Translations under genes and position numbers: made by a program
Origin: an uncultured Hyphomicrobiales bacterium
GTDB lineage: Bacteria; Pseudomonadota; Alphaproteobacteria; Rhizobiales; Ancalomicrobiaceae
DNA: 64,000 nucleotides
Direction of reading: 5' to 3'
NCBI GenBank assembly: GCA_903930435.1
Contig: CAIYYN010000008.1
Coordinates: forward strand, 124,001 to 188,000
Shown here: in pieces, positions 20,766 to 29,424 of the stretch
How positions within the stretch are numbered: the first letter of the stretch is position 1
Layout of the letters: each line of letters begins with the position of its first letter
Notes under the pieces: model-generated
What the model was told of the DNA's origin: nothing
The model's database searches: none
Seen by the model: the letters and a program-made list of their open reading frames with translations, nothing else

Positions 20766-21914
20766 TCAGGACTTGAACTCGACGTGCTTGTCGAAAACGA
20801 TCGTGCCCTTCTCATTGCGAACGATATTATAGCCGCGCAGACCGTCGCCGTTCTGATCGTAGTTGTATTCGCCTTCGGCACCCTTGTAGCCCTTGATCGC
20901 GATGATCGCTTCACGAATCTTGGCAGGATCTGTGGATCCGGCGGCATTGATTGCCGTCGTCAGGATACCGAGCGCATCGTAAGTCCAGGCGCTGAAATTA
21001 TCTGGCGGAACATTGCCTGACGCTGCGCGATAGGCCTTGCCGAACTCGGTCGAGGCTTCGCTTGAGGCCTCGGCATAGTCTGCTACGCCGAACGTGCCAT
21101 AAAGAGCGGGCCCTGCGAGCTTGACGGCGGTCGCGTCAATGATCGAGGGTGATCCAACCCACGGAATTGTAACGCCGAGTTGGCGCAATTGGCGTGCGAA
21201 GATGGCGAGATCAGTTTCGAATGTGAAGTAGGAGCCGAGGATTTCCGCGCCGGACTGCTTGATTGCCAGGACGATGCTTGAAAAGTCCTGCGATTGGTTC
21301 GGATAGCCCTGATCGAGCGCAACCGTGCAGCCGGCATCGCCTAGCGCTGCGGTCAAGGCCTTCGCCCCGCCGGTGCCGAATGCGTCGGTCGAATGGACGA
21401 GCGCCCACTTCTTCTTCTGCAGGGTCTCTGAGCCGTAGGCAGCAATCACGCGACCGGAAAAGGAATCATTCGGACGGCACCGGAACAGCCATTGAGCGCC
21501 CATATGGGTGAGGGCTGGGTCCGTCCCACCAAACATCATGGGCTTTCCGACCTTTGCCAGGTCCGGGGCCATTGCGTGCACTTGCGTCGACCGGATCGAG
21601 CCGAGGAATGCAACGATATCGGGCTGAGACGCCAGCTTGGAGAAGGCCAACACCGCACCCGGATTTGTCGTCTGATCGTCTTCGATGACGAGTTCGAGGG
21701 GCTTTCCGAGGATGCCGCCAGCCTTGTTGATGCGTTCAACAGCTATCTTGGCTCCCGTTTGCGCATATTTGCCGGACTCGGCACCAGGGCCGGTAATCGG
21801 GACAACCATGCCGATTTTAACGGTCGCGCCATCTGCGCGTGCAGCCTTGATCAGCGCGGGCATTGCAACACCGGCAGCGAGACCTGCCGAAAACTGACGT
21901 CTGGTAAAATTCAT
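20766..21914 (-). CDS. ABC transporter substrate-binding protein, LivK type
   Basis: A 382-residue periplasmic type I binding protein. The N-terminus has a twin-arginine signal (TRRQFSAG) followed by AALIKAARADG-like hydrophobic residues; the mature part begins near TVKIGMVVPITGPGAESG. Although the family is named for branched-chain amino acids, many alphaproteobacterial members bind aromatic or short carboxylic acids. The divergent acyl-CoA synthetase, acyl-CoA dehydrogenase and CoA transferase genes make a carboxylic acid ligand the better guess. It is the first gene of the operon that runs to livF. Confidence 0.88.
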   Translation of the reverse strand: MNFTRRQFSAGLAAGVAMPALIKAARADGATVKIGMVVPITGPGAESGKYAQTGAKIAVERINKAGGILGKPLELVIEDDQTTNPGAVLAFSKLASQPDIVAFLGSIRSTQVHAMAPDLAKVGKPMMFGGTDPALTHMGAQWLFRCRPNDSFSGRVIAAYGSETLQKKKWALVHSTDAFGTGGAKALTAALGDAGCTVALDQGYPNQSQDFSSIVLAIKQSGAEILGSYFTFETDLAIFARQLRQLGVTIPWVGSPSIIDATAVKLAGPALYGTFGVADYAEASSEASTEFGKAYRAASGNVPPDNFSAWTYDALGILTTAINAAGSTDPAKIREAIIAIKGYKGAEGEYNYDQNGDGLRGYNIVRNEKGTIVFDKHVEFKS

Positions 21915-21972
21915 CCCAAATCCTCCCTTGACCGGTTTCTTGTGAACCGCGTGGGCCGGATTAGACGACGTA

Positions 21973-21990
21973 ACCGGACATTTGTCCAGT
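21973..21990. promoter_or_regulatory. 18-bp palindrome upstream of the importer operon
   Basis: ACCGGACA and TGTCCAGT flank TT, matching at seven of eight arm positions. It lies 59 bases before the binding protein start, a usual place for an operator. The size suits a TetR or GntR regulator. No regulator gene is adjacent. Confidence 0.4.
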
Positions 21991-22178
21991 CATCATTCGA
22001 GCCCCCGGGGATTGTTTTCCGGTTTGTCGTTGTATGCACTGATTAATGTATGCGACCCATTTTCAGACCTAATGGGCAAATTTGTCTGGTTGTTAAATTT
22101 ATTGATCAACCTTCGCGAGTCTCACAACTTAGAAACGGGCGTGCGATGCGGCTGCTCCGTGAGTGATGTGCAGGGCTT

Positions 22179-22195
22179 ATAGTCAAAATGACTAT
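22179..22195. promoter_or_regulatory. 17-bp perfect palindrome upstream of the acyl-CoA synthetase
   Basis: ATAGTCA and TGACTAT are perfect inverted arms over AAA, 87 bases before the synthetase start. This could be an operator for the catabolic operon; as RNA it would form only a weak hairpin. Confidence 0.4.
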
Positions 22196-22281
22196 TCCTA
22201 TTGCCAACGAGATTTTCTATCGTCGCGCCAATAACAAATTGCCCCATCCCGACCAGCCGGATGGCTCTTGGAGGAAACGGA

Positions 22282-23964
22282 ATGACGAGTGAGCTTGCAG
22301 GCACGCCAAACGCAGGTGTTCAGGATCGCCCGGCTTACGAGACAGCCTATGCGAATTTCGATCTGGAGCAGGTCAAGTCTCAGTTCGTCGGAAATTTCGA
22401 TACGGGCATTAACGCGTGCGTCGAGTGCTGTGATCGCTGGGTCGGATCGGATCGCGTCGCATTGAACTGGGAAGGCGTCGACGGCTCAAGCGACAGCGTG
22501 ACGTTTGAGCGGTTGCAGGTCATGTCAGCGCGCTTTGCCAATTTCCTGACGGCTCAGGGAATCAAGGCTGGCGATGTTGTCGCTGCGATGCTGCCGCGCA
22601 CGCCTGAATTGCTCGCCGTCATGCTCGGCACATGGCGGGCCGGTGCAGTCTACCAGCCAATGTTCACAGCATTTGGTCCAAAGGCGATCGAGCATCGGCT
22701 GAAGGTGAGCGGCGCGAAACTGCTCGTGACGGATCATGCCAACCGCCCGAAACTGGACGAAGTACCGAACGCTCCGCCGATCATGATCGCCTCGCGTCGC
22801 GACGAACCCGTCCGCGAGGGTGATTTTGATGCGCGTATCGAGATGCCGAAGCAATCGGACACGTTTGCGCCCGTTCTGCGCAAGGGCGATGATCTCTTCC
22901 TGATGATGGCGACATCAGGGACAACCGGCGCAGCCAAAGGCGTTCCGATCCCGTTGAAAGCGCTGCAAACGTTCCTTGCCTACATGCAATACGCCATCGA
23001 CCTTCGCCCCGAAGACAAGTTCTGGAATATTGCAGATCCAGGTTGGGCCTATGGGCTTTATTACGCCGTCATCGGTCCCTTGCTGCTTGGCCATACCACG
23101 ACGTTTTACGAAGGTCCGTTCACCGTCGACAGCACCTACCGGATCATCGATAAATACGGCATCACCAATCTGGCGGGTGCGCCCACGGCCTATCGCCTTA
23201 TCATCGCCGCAGGGCCGGAAGCGGCTAGCCGCGTCAAGGGCAAGTTGCGCGCGGTCGCTTCTGCCGGTGAACCACTGAACCCGGAAGTAATCCGCTGGTT
23301 CTCAGAGCATCTCGCCGCGCCGATCTTTGACCACTATGGGCAGACGGAAGTCGGCATGGTCGTCAACAATCATCACGGTCTCGATCATCAATTCCTGCCA
23401 GGCTCGGCGGGCCTGTCGATGCCCGGGCATCGCGTGGTCGTGCTTGATGACGAGGGCAACGAACTCGGACCCAATATCCCGGGCGAACTCGCGATCAATA
23501 TTACACGTTCGCCGTTGCATTATTTCACCGGCTATTGGCAGCAAGCGACCTCGCAAATCGCCGGTGGTTATTACCGGACCGGCGATACGGTTGAACTCGA
23601 GCCAAGCGGCCATATCTCGTTTGTCGGACGGGCGGACGATGTCATTACGTCAGCCGGGTACCGGATTGGTCCGTTTGACGTCGAGAGTGCCTTGCTGGAG
23701 CATCCCTCAGTGGCGGAGTCTGCCGTTGTTGGGAAGCCTGATCCGGAGCGTACGGAGATCGTGAAGGCCTTCGTCGTGCTGCGCGCAGGCTTTCAAGCCT
23801 CTGATGCCTTGGCGGAGGAACTGAGCCAATATGTCAAGCGCCGGTTGTCCGCACATGCCTTTCCGCGCGAAATCGAGTTCCGGACTGAATTGCCGAAGAC
23901 ACCGAGCGGCAAATTGCAACGTTTCCTGCTGCGCAATGCCGAAAAGGCTGCCGCAAAAGCGTAA
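22282..23964 (+). CDS. AMP-dependent acyl-CoA synthetase
   Basis: A 560-residue acyl-adenylate forming ligase that activates a carboxylic acid with ATP and CoA in the cytoplasm. Family motifs in order: [15 protein letters not shown] (adenylate binding), [32 protein letters not shown] (hinge) and [10 protein letters not shown] with the catalytic, acetylation-sensitive lysine. It is closest in style to acetate/propionate or medium-chain synthetases; the exact acid is unclear. The ATG at 22282 has GGAGGAA upstream, better than the TTG at 22201. It heads a CoA catabolic operon divergent from the importer. Confidence 0.92.
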   Translation: MTSELAGTPNAGVQDRPAYETAYANFDLEQVKSQFVGNFDTGINACVECCDRWVGSDRVALNWEGVDGSSDSVTFERLQVMSARFANFLTAQGIKAGDVVAAMLPRTPELLAVMLGTWRAGAVYQPMFTAFGPKAIEHRLKVSGAKLLVTDHANRPKLDEVPNAPPIMIASRRDEPVREGDFDARIEMPKQSDTFAPVLRKGDDLFLMMATSGTTGAAKGVPIPLKALQTFLAYMQYAIDLRPEDKFWNIADPGWAYGLYYAVIGPLLLGHTTTFYEGPFTVDSTYRIIDKYGITNLAGAPTAYRLIIAAGPEAASRVKGKLRAVASAGEPLNPEVIRWFSEHLAAPIFDHYGQTEVGMVVNNHHGLDHQFLPGSAGLSMPGHRVVVLDDEGNELGPNIPGELAINITRSPLHYFTGYWQQATSQIAGGYYRTGDTVELEPSGHISFVGRADDVITSAGYRIGPFDVESALLEHPSVAESAVVGKPDPERTEIVKAFVVLRAGFQASDALAEELSQYVKRRLSAHAFPREIEFRTELPKTPSGKLQRFLLRNAEKAAAKA

Positions 23965-23999
23965 GTCATCAGACCGTCGTTACCCACCGGAGTACCCGC

Positions 24000-25127
24000 A
24001 TGCTGCTCAATGAAACCCAATTGGCAATTCGAGACATGGCGCGTGATTTCGCACGCGACCGGTTGGCTCCCGGCGCTGCTGATCGGGATCGCAAGCATCA
24101 GTTTCCGCGCGCAGAATTGACGGAAATGGGGGATCTGGGACTGCTGGGGATGCTTGTGCCGGAAGAGTTCGGCGGGTCCGATACCGGCGTCATCGCCTAT
24201 GCACTCGCACTGGAAGAAATCGCAGCGGGCGATGGTGCCTGTTCAACAATCATGAGCGTGCATTCATCGGTCGGTTGTGGCCCGATTGTCAAATTCGGGA
24301 CGTCCGAGCAGAAGGAACGGTTCCTGCCAAAGATGGCATCCGGCGAGTGGATTTCCGGCTTCGCGCTCACAGAACCATCAACAGGCTCGGATGCAGCCGC
24401 AATCAAGACCCGCGCCCGGCGCGATGGCGACCATTATGTGATCAATGGGGCGAAGCAGTTCATTACGTCAGGCCAGAATGGCAAGGTGATCATCCTCTTC
24501 GCTGTCACTGATCCGGATGCGGGCAAGAAGGGCATCTCGGCCTTCATTGTCCCGACGGATACGCCCGGCTACGAGGTCGTGCGGGTCGAGCTGAAACTTG
24601 GCCAGCATTCCTCGGATACCTGCCAACTTGCGTTTACCGACATGCGCATTCCGGCCAATCTCCGTCTTGGAGAGGAAGGCGAGGGCCTGAAGATCGCGCT
24701 CTCCAATCTCGAAGGCGGACGGATCGGCATCGCCAGCCAGGCGGTCGGCATGGCCCGCGCGGCGTACGAACACTCTCTCGCCTATGCGCGTGACCGCATG
24801 ACCTTCGGTAAGCCGATTATCGAGCATCAGGCGGTCGCATTCCGTCTGGCGGATATGGCGACCGAGATCGAAGCTGCGCGCCAACTTGTCCTGAATGCAG
24901 CAGAATTGCGTGAGGCTGGACTACCCTGTCTGCGTGAAGCTTCCATGGCCAAGCTCTTTGCCTCCGAGATGGCCGAGCGCGTCTGTTCGGCTGCGATCCA
25001 GATCCATGGCGGCTATGGCTATCTCAATGATTTCCCTGTCGAACGCATCGCCCGCGATGTCCGCGTCTGCCAGATCTATGAAGGCACGAGCGATGTCCAG
25101 CGCATCGTGATTGCGCGGGGGTTGTAA
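24000..25127 (+). CDS. Acyl-CoA dehydrogenase
   Basis: A 375-residue FAD-dependent enzyme that introduces the alpha-beta double bond in an acyl-CoA. It shows the substrate/FAD motifs [17 protein letters not shown] and FITSGQNG, and the C-terminal [15 protein letters not shown]. The catalytic glutamate is in [10 protein letters not shown] (near residue 364), the position used by short- and medium-chain types. It follows the acyl-CoA synthetase by 35 bases, so the two steps are probably sequential. Confidence 0.94.
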   Translation: MLLNETQLAIRDMARDFARDRLAPGAADRDRKHQFPRAELTEMGDLGLLGMLVPEEFGGSDTGVIAYALALEEIAAGDGACSTIMSVHSSVGCGPIVKFGTSEQKERFLPKMASGEWISGFALTEPSTGSDAAAIKTRARRDGDHYVINGAKQFITSGQNGKVIILFAVTDPDAGKKGISAFIVPTDTPGYEVVRVELKLGQHSSDTCQLAFTDMRIPANLRLGEEGEGLKIALSNLEGGRIGIASQAVGMARAAYEHSLAYARDRMTFGKPIIEHQAVAFRLADMATEIEAARQLVLNAAELREAGLPCLREASMAKLFASEMAERVCSAAIQIHGGYGYLNDFPVERIARDVRVCQIYEGTSDVQRIVIARGL

Positions 25128-25154
25128 ACTGGAGGGTGTTTGGCGTACCAGGCC

Positions 25155-25280
25155 ACTACCTCCCCGTCACGGGGAGGTCGGCGCGAAGTGCCTGGTGGGG
25201 CAGGACTTTTGGGGGAGAAGCGTTGGCGTCCGCTCCCCACCCCCGGCTGACGCCGGACCCTCCCCGCGGGGAGGGATGGA
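25155..25280. repeat. Intergenic palindromic repeat with CTCCCC/GGGGAG arms
   Basis: Two strong palindromes bracket the element: ACCTCCCCG/CGGGGAGGT at 25158-25178 and the perfect 18-bp palindrome at 25258-25275. Between them are a GGGGGAGAAG and a CGCTCCCCACCCCC module. It resembles dispersed intergenic repeats of Hyphomicrobiales and lies between two genes of the same strand, so it may shape transcript stability or separate the expression of the CoA transferase. Confidence 0.65.
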
Positions 25281-25315
25281 TCAACAAACTTCGGGCATGA
25301 TGGGAGGGGCACGGC

Positions 25316-26476
25316 GTGACAGATGTCAGCTCAAAGCGGCGCGGGCCTTTAGCGGGTATTCGGGTCATTGATTTGTCCCGATTGGCGCCCGGTCCCTATT
25401 GCACGATGTTGCTCGCCGATCTTGGTGCAGAGGTGATTGTCGTGGGCGGTGGCCGGGCAGGCGTCGCGATCCCGGAATTTGCGCGGGGAAAACGGCTTAT
25501 TTCGCTCGACCTGAAGCAGGAGGCGGGCAGGGCGGCGCTTCGCGCGCTCGTGAAATCCGCCGACGTATTGGTCGAAGGGTTCCGCCCCGGCGTCGCTGAC
25601 CGGATTGGTGCGGGCTATGAGGCCCTGTCCGCGATCAATCCACGGCTCGTCTATTGTTCGATCACCGGCTATGGTCAGACCGGTGCCCGTTCACAGGATG
25701 CCGGGCATGATATCAACTATGTCGCGATCACAGGGGCCTTGGGGGCAACCGGGCCGTCGGACTCGCGACCGTTCCCGGCTCTCAATCTGCTTGCTGATTT
25801 TGCAGGCGGCAGTCTGGTTGCGGCCATGGGCATTCTGGCGGCCATTATCGAAGCTCGGACCTCCGGCACCGGCCAATATATCGATGCTGCCATGATCGAC
25901 GGCACATTGTCTCTCATGGCCATGCATCTGCCGCTCTGGCAAACACCGCTTATGCCGGCGCGCGGTGAGGGTCTGCTCGTTGGTGACAAGCCATTCTACC
26001 GGACCTATGCTTGTGCCGATGGCAAGTTCGTCGCCGTGGGAGCCCTTGAGCGCGGCTTTTTCGTCGCGCTCTGGACCAAGCTGGGGCTCGGGGAAGCACC
26101 AGACCACATGCGTGCATCCAATTGGCCCATGATCGCGCATCGCCTCGGAGAGATCTTCCTCACTCGGACGCGCGATGACTGGGCGCAGCTTTTTCTGGGC
26201 ACAGATTGCTGCGTGACGCCGGTTCTTGAATCTGGCGAAATCTGGGATGACCCACAGGTCCGTGAGCGGCATCCAACGTCGGGGCCAACGCGCGTTCCCG
26301 CTATCCCGCGTCTCGGCAAGACGCCAGCCGTCGCGCATGATCTTGATATGACCGATCAAACGCGTGCAGTGCTGACCGAATTGGGTCTTGATATGGGCAC
26401 GGTTGATGCTGTTGTCGGGGTTGCCGAACAGACAACGATTTCCGGCCTCGAGTGGCCGCCGGAAATTCGGGAGTGA
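25316..26476 (+). CDS. CaiB/BaiF-family CoA transferase
   Basis: A 386-residue type III CoA transferase or acyl-CoA racemase. The N-terminal GIRVIDLSRLAPGPYCTMLLADLGAEV and LDLKQ are family hallmarks, and the aspartate expected to form the acyl anhydride lies in QYIDAAMIDG (near residue 186). The family includes alpha-methylacyl-CoA racemase, which would fit branched acid breakdown with the neighbouring dehydrogenase. It starts at a GTG preceded by GGGAGGGG. A repeat element separates it from the dehydrogenase gene, so co-transcription is likely but not certain. Confidence 0.9.
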   Translation: MTDVSSKRRGPLAGIRVIDLSRLAPGPYCTMLLADLGAEVIVVGGGRAGVAIPEFARGKRLISLDLKQEAGRAALRALVKSADVLVEGFRPGVADRIGAGYEALSAINPRLVYCSITGYGQTGARSQDAGHDINYVAITGALGATGPSDSRPFPALNLLADFAGGSLVAAMGILAAIIEARTSGTGQYIDAAMIDGTLSLMAMHLPLWQTPLMPARGEGLLVGDKPFYRTYACADGKFVAVGALERGFFVALWTKLGLGEAPDHMRASNWPMIAHRLGEIFLTRTRDDWAQLFLGTDCCVTPVLESGEIWDDPQVRERHPTSGPTRVPAIPRLGKTPAVAHDLDMTDQTRAVLTELGLDMGTVDAVVGVAEQTTISGLEWPPEIRE

Positions 26477-26624
26477 CGTCGGACTAAAACGCGTTTGCGG
26501 TAAGGTTGGCGTATGTTTTCGTCTTTGGCGGTAATACGCCATGGTCCCACTGGGATGTCACTTCAACATTTGAGTATATTTCAAAATCAAATTTGCAACT
26601 ATAGAGTGTTTTTTCTAAAAACAA

Positions 26625-26654
26625 AAACCGGGTGGGAATTGGCCCACCCGGTTT
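26625..26654 (-). terminator. Rho-independent terminator on the minus strand
   Basis: A perfect 12-bp stem (AAACCGGGTGGG, loop AATTGG, CCCACCCGGTTT). Read on the minus strand the stem is followed by TTTGTTTTTAG, the classic U-tract, so it should stop minus-strand transcripts such as that from YaiI and the hydroxyproline genes. On the plus strand only three T follow, so it would be a leaky stop after the CoA transferase gene, or a 5' structure of the small frame at 26674. Confidence 0.65.
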
Positions 26655-26673
26655 AATCCAAGAGGATATAGCC

Positions 26674-26748
26674 ATGAGCAAATGGCGCATCTCTCTGCGG
26701 GTTGATTGGTTCTGGTGTCGCATAAGCTTCACCGTGACCAAGAAATAA
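26674..26748 (+). CDS. Putative 24-residue peptide
   Basis: A short frame with a good start signal, AGAGGA seven bases before the ATG. The peptide MSKWRISLRVDWFWCRISFT plus VTKK is cationic and rich in Trp and Phe, which suggests membrane contact or an amphipathic strand. It is framed by the stem at 26625-26654 and the stem at 26755-26787, as if it were its own small transcription unit. I do not recognise a family, and a chance frame cannot be excluded. Confidence 0.35.
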   Translation: MSKWRISLRVDWFWCRISFTVTKK

Positions 26749-26754
26749 CCGCTG

Positions 26755-26787
26755 GGCGGACAGAGAGTCGGAAGCTTTCTGTTCGCC
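26755..26787 (+). terminator. Possible terminator after the small peptide
   Basis: GGCGGACAGA (26755-26764) pairs with TCTGTTCGCC (26778-26787) with one G-T pair over a 13-base loop, followed by TAGTGGTTTT. The T-run is short, so this is a weak call; it begins seven bases after the stop of the 24-codon frame. Confidence 0.4.
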
Positions 26788-26902
26788 TAGTGGTTTTAGC
26801 ACAATTCCCGAAAAAAACAAGTTAAAAGCCGCGAGTCCGTTTCAAATAAAACGTATTGCGTGTATTAAAGATGTCCCAGCGGCACCCACGTCACACCGGC
26901 GA

Positions 26903-27382
26903 TCACCATCCCTTCCGCTTCAGCCGGACGACTGCCAGATCCAGCGCGGAGAGAAAGCTCGACCTGTCGCGCGGTGAAAAGGGGCGAGGACCGCCGGTAA
27001 TTTCGCCGCTGGAACGCAAGTCATCCATGAGATTGCGGGTGGCCAACGCCATGCCGATAGACTGTTCTGTCTGGGCTTTCCCGGTCGGCCCGATGACGGA
27101 TGCTCCAGCCTTCACGCAGCGCGCTGCGAGCGGGATGTCTGCCGTAATGACGATTGTGCCAGGAGCTGCGCGTTCCGCGATCCAGTTGTCGGCGACATCG
27201 GGGCCAGCTTCGACGACGACGCGCTCGATCATGGGATCGCGGGGCACATTGATCCAGCTATTGGCAACGACGTAAGTTTTCAGCCCGTGCCGTGCCGCAA
27301 CCTTGTAGGTCTCGTCCTTGACAGGACAGGCATCAGCATCAATGAAAATGGTCATCGGTGGTTTGGGCGAGGCGTCAGTCAT
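26903..27382 (-). CDS. yaiI: YaiI/YqxD (UPF0178, DUF188) family protein
   Basis: A 159-residue cytoplasmic protein of the conserved UPF0178 family, with the diagnostic [13 protein letters not shown] near the start and [16 protein letters not shown] in the middle. The conserved aspartates resemble a PIN-like nuclease site, but the function is not established. The ATG at 27355 ([11 protein letters not shown]) is the start used in many relatives; I list the longer frame because neither start has a clear Shine-Dalgarno. It follows the hydroxyproline epimerase gene by 32 bases and may be read through from it. Confidence 0.88.
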   Translation of the reverse strand: MTDASPKPPMTIFIDADACPVKDETYKVAARHGLKTYVVANSWINVPRDPMIERVVVEAGPDVADNWIAERAAPGTIVITADIPLAARCVKAGASVIGPTGKAQTEQSIGMALATRNLMDDLRSSGEITGGPRPFSPRDRSSFLSALDLAVVRLKRKGW

Positions 27383-27414
27383 GGCGGGTCCGGGTTATCT
27401 GAACCAAACCCATC

Positions 27415-28368
27415 TCACACCCGGAACCCGTCGGCAAATGGATCGGCGGGATCGCGGAACAGGGTCGCTTCGCCCGTGACATAGGCCCGGCCCGTGATCG
27501 TAGCAACGACGTTGCCGGACTCATCAAGCCGATAGCGCGCTGTGAACCGGCTGCCGATGACGCTCTCCTGCACCCAGTCGATACCTGGCGCGAGCTTGCC
27601 CGACGCTGCGAGACAGGCGAGCTTGGCGCTTGTGCCGGTTCCGCAGGGTGAGCGGTCGTAAGCGCCGCCCGAACACAGCACAAAGCTGCGTGAATTCGCA
27701 TCCGCGGCGCCCGGCGGTCCAAACAGCTCGATATGATCGACTGGCTCGCCGTTTGGCCCGGTGATGCCACGCGCCTCCAACGCCAGACGGATAGCGTCGG
27801 CCTTGGCGGTCAAGAGGCCGACATTGGCGAGCGTCAACGGGGCAGGGCAATACTCCGTCAGGAAGAACCAGTTCCCGCCCCAGGCGACATCGCCGACCAC
27901 CGCGCCGATGCCGGGCACATCGACGCTTATGCCCTGCATCAGCCGATAGCTGGGCACGTTTTCGATGGCCGCTTCATTGGCCGATTTCAGGTCGACCGAT
28001 ACGACGCCAACCGGTGTTTCGAACCGGTGCAGGCCGGGTTTCAGCCGACCCAAATGCGCAAGCGTGACCGCCGTGCCGATGGTTCCGTGACCGCACATGC
28101 CGAGATAACCGGCATTGTTAAAGAAGATGACACCGGCAGCGCAGGTCGGGTCGACCGGCTCACACAGCAACGCACCGACAACCGCATCCGATCCACGCGG
28201 CTCATTCACCGCAAAGCTGCGGTAATGATCGAACTCGCGTTGGAACCGCTTCAGACGCTCCGAAAGCGGACCATCACCAAGGTCAGGGCCACCCTCGATG
28301 ATGAGGCGCGTGGGTTCACCCTCGGTGTGCGAGTCGATGACGCGCATCGGTTGACGCATCTCAGCCAT
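27415..28368 (-). CDS. 4-hydroxyproline epimerase (proline racemase family)
   Basis: A 317-residue enzyme of the proline racemase family. Both catalytic cysteines are present, Cys92 in GMCGHGTIG and Cys242 in SPCGTGTSAK, which marks epimerases; the 3-hydroxyproline dehydratase branch has lost the first. It would convert trans-4-hydroxy-L-proline to cis-4-hydroxy-D-proline, the entry step of hydroxyproline catabolism. The neighbouring DapA-like gene, overlapping by eight bases, supports this over plain proline racemase. No D-hydroxyproline oxidase gene lies in this module, so that step must be encoded elsewhere. Confidence 0.85.
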   Translation of the reverse strand: MAEMRQPMRVIDSHTEGEPTRLIIEGGPDLGDGPLSERLKRFQREFDHYRSFAVNEPRGSDAVVGALLCEPVDPTCAAGVIFFNNAGYLGMCGHGTIGTAVTLAHLGRLKPGLHRFETPVGVVSVDLKSANEAAIENVPSYRLMQGISVDVPGIGAVVGDVAWGGNWFFLTEYCPAPLTLANVGLLTAKADAIRLALEARGITGPNGEPVDHIELFGPPGAADANSRSFVLCSGGAYDRSPCGTGTSAKLACLAASGKLAPGIDWVQESVIGSRFTARYRLDESGNVVATITGRAYVTGEATLFRDPADPFADGFRV

Positions 28369-29302
28369 TCGCCGCCACCCAACCGGCGTACCAGGTCTTG
28401 AACAGCTTCAACTGCGTGGCCGCATAATGCTTCTGGCTGGCGGACAACTCATCTGTCTCGATGAAATGCAGTTCGTACTCGGGGTTTCCTTCGAGCACCA
28501 TCAGATACTTGTAATAGAGCACGAGGTCAGCCCCCTCGTCATAGGATGACAGGACGCCGAGCGCCTGTTCCAGTTCGAGCGCCTGCCGACGCGCAACAAA
28601 ATCACCTGCGGCTGCCTTCTCGGACAATGCGACCAGATGCAGCGCCTCTTTCGGCAGGGCATTACCGATGCCGGTGATGGTGCCTGTCGCGCCGCAATTG
28701 ACGAAGCCATGCACGACGGCCGTATCTACGCCGACCATCAGCGTCAGGCTCGGGTCGCGCCCGGTGATATGTTCTGCGGCGTAGGTGAGGGGCTTGATGC
28801 CACCGAATTCCTTGAAGCCGACCAGGTTCGGGTGCTGGGCGCGCAATTCGAAGAAGAGATCGGCGCGGGTCTCATAGCCGTAGTAGGGGCTATTGTAGAT
28901 AACCGCCGGCAGGTTTGGTGCCGCAGACAACACGCTGGCGAAGTGGGCACGCTGGGCGGCAACCGACGTGCCGCGCGACATGACACGCGGGATAATCATG
29001 AGGCCCTTGGCGCCGACCTTCGCCGCATGCGCAGCGAGCGCTGCAGCGCGTTTGGAGTTTTGCGCGCCTGTCCCGACGATGACAGGCAATCCCGCCTTGA
29101 CCAGACGCTCGACGCCTTCCATGCGCTCTTCATCGGTCAACAGAGGCCAGTCGCCCATCGATCCGCAATAGACGACCGCCGACATGCCCGCCGCGACCAG
29201 TTCCTTGCCCTTGCGGACAAGCGCGTCGAAATCCGGCTTGCGGTCTGGCGTGCAGGGCGTCATGAGCGCCGGGATTGTGCCCTGGAAGATGTTGCTGGTC
29301 AT
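28361..29302 (-). CDS. DapA-family lyase/deaminase, probable hydroxyproline pathway
   Basis: A 313-residue protein of the dihydrodipicolinate synthase/N-acetylneuraminate lyase TIM-barrel family. The Schiff-base lysine is Lys164 in VGFKEFGG and the catalytic tyrosine Tyr136 in VIYNSPYYG. In hydroxyproline clusters this family includes the deaminase that turns pyrroline-4-hydroxy-2-carboxylate into 2-oxoglutarate semialdehyde, which is the most likely role here given the epimerase gene downstream. The ATG at 29302 has AAGGA upstream; the frame is open further but the extra 51 residues do not fit the family. Confidence 0.82.
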   Translation of the reverse strand: MTSNIFQGTIPALMTPCTPDRKPDFDALVRKGKELVAAGMSAVVYCGSMGDWPLLTDEERMEGVERLVKAGLPVIVGTGAQNSKRAAALAAHAAKVGAKGLMIIPRVMSRGTSVAAQRAHFASVLSAAPNLPAVIYNSPYYGYETRADLFFELRAQHPNLVGFKEFGGIKPLTYAAEHITGRDPSLTLMVGVDTAVVHGFVNCGATGTITGIGNALPKEALHLVALSEKAAAGDFVARRQALELEQALGVLSSYDEGADLVLYYKYLMVLEGNPEYELHFIETDELSASQKHYAATQLKLFKTWYAGWVAANG

Positions 29303-29424
29303 CGTATGTCCTTGATGTCTGGAATCGACTGATGGACTAAGAATGCCACGGTCTGGCGTCCATATCTTGTCGAAATGCGCAGGCGAGAGTTCATTTTCAG
29401 CACAATCCGCGATATGGCGGGGGA

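Larger units (their letters stand above)
21915..22281. promoter_or_regulatory. Divergent promoter region with palindromes
   Basis: This 367-base gap has no convincing gene; a 66-codon frame on the plus strand from 21982 lacks a good start. It must carry the promoters of the importer operon and of the acyl-CoA synthetase operon. Two inverted repeats stand out, given as separate entries at 21973-21990 and 22179-22195, and a CAAATTTG palindrome lies at 22077-22084. Confidence 0.5.
26477..26902. other. AT-rich gap holding a small frame and two hairpins
   Basis: This 426-base stretch separates the CoA transferase gene from the convergent YaiI gene. It is clearly richer in A and T than its surroundings. 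It contains a strong stem with T-run on the minus strand, a 24-codon frame on the plus strand and a second stem, listed separately. No larger gene is supported. Confidence 0.5.

Noticed and set aside
21982-22182. 66-codon frame in the divergent promoter region
   Set aside because: No Shine-Dalgarno, no domain, and it would occupy the promoter of two operons.
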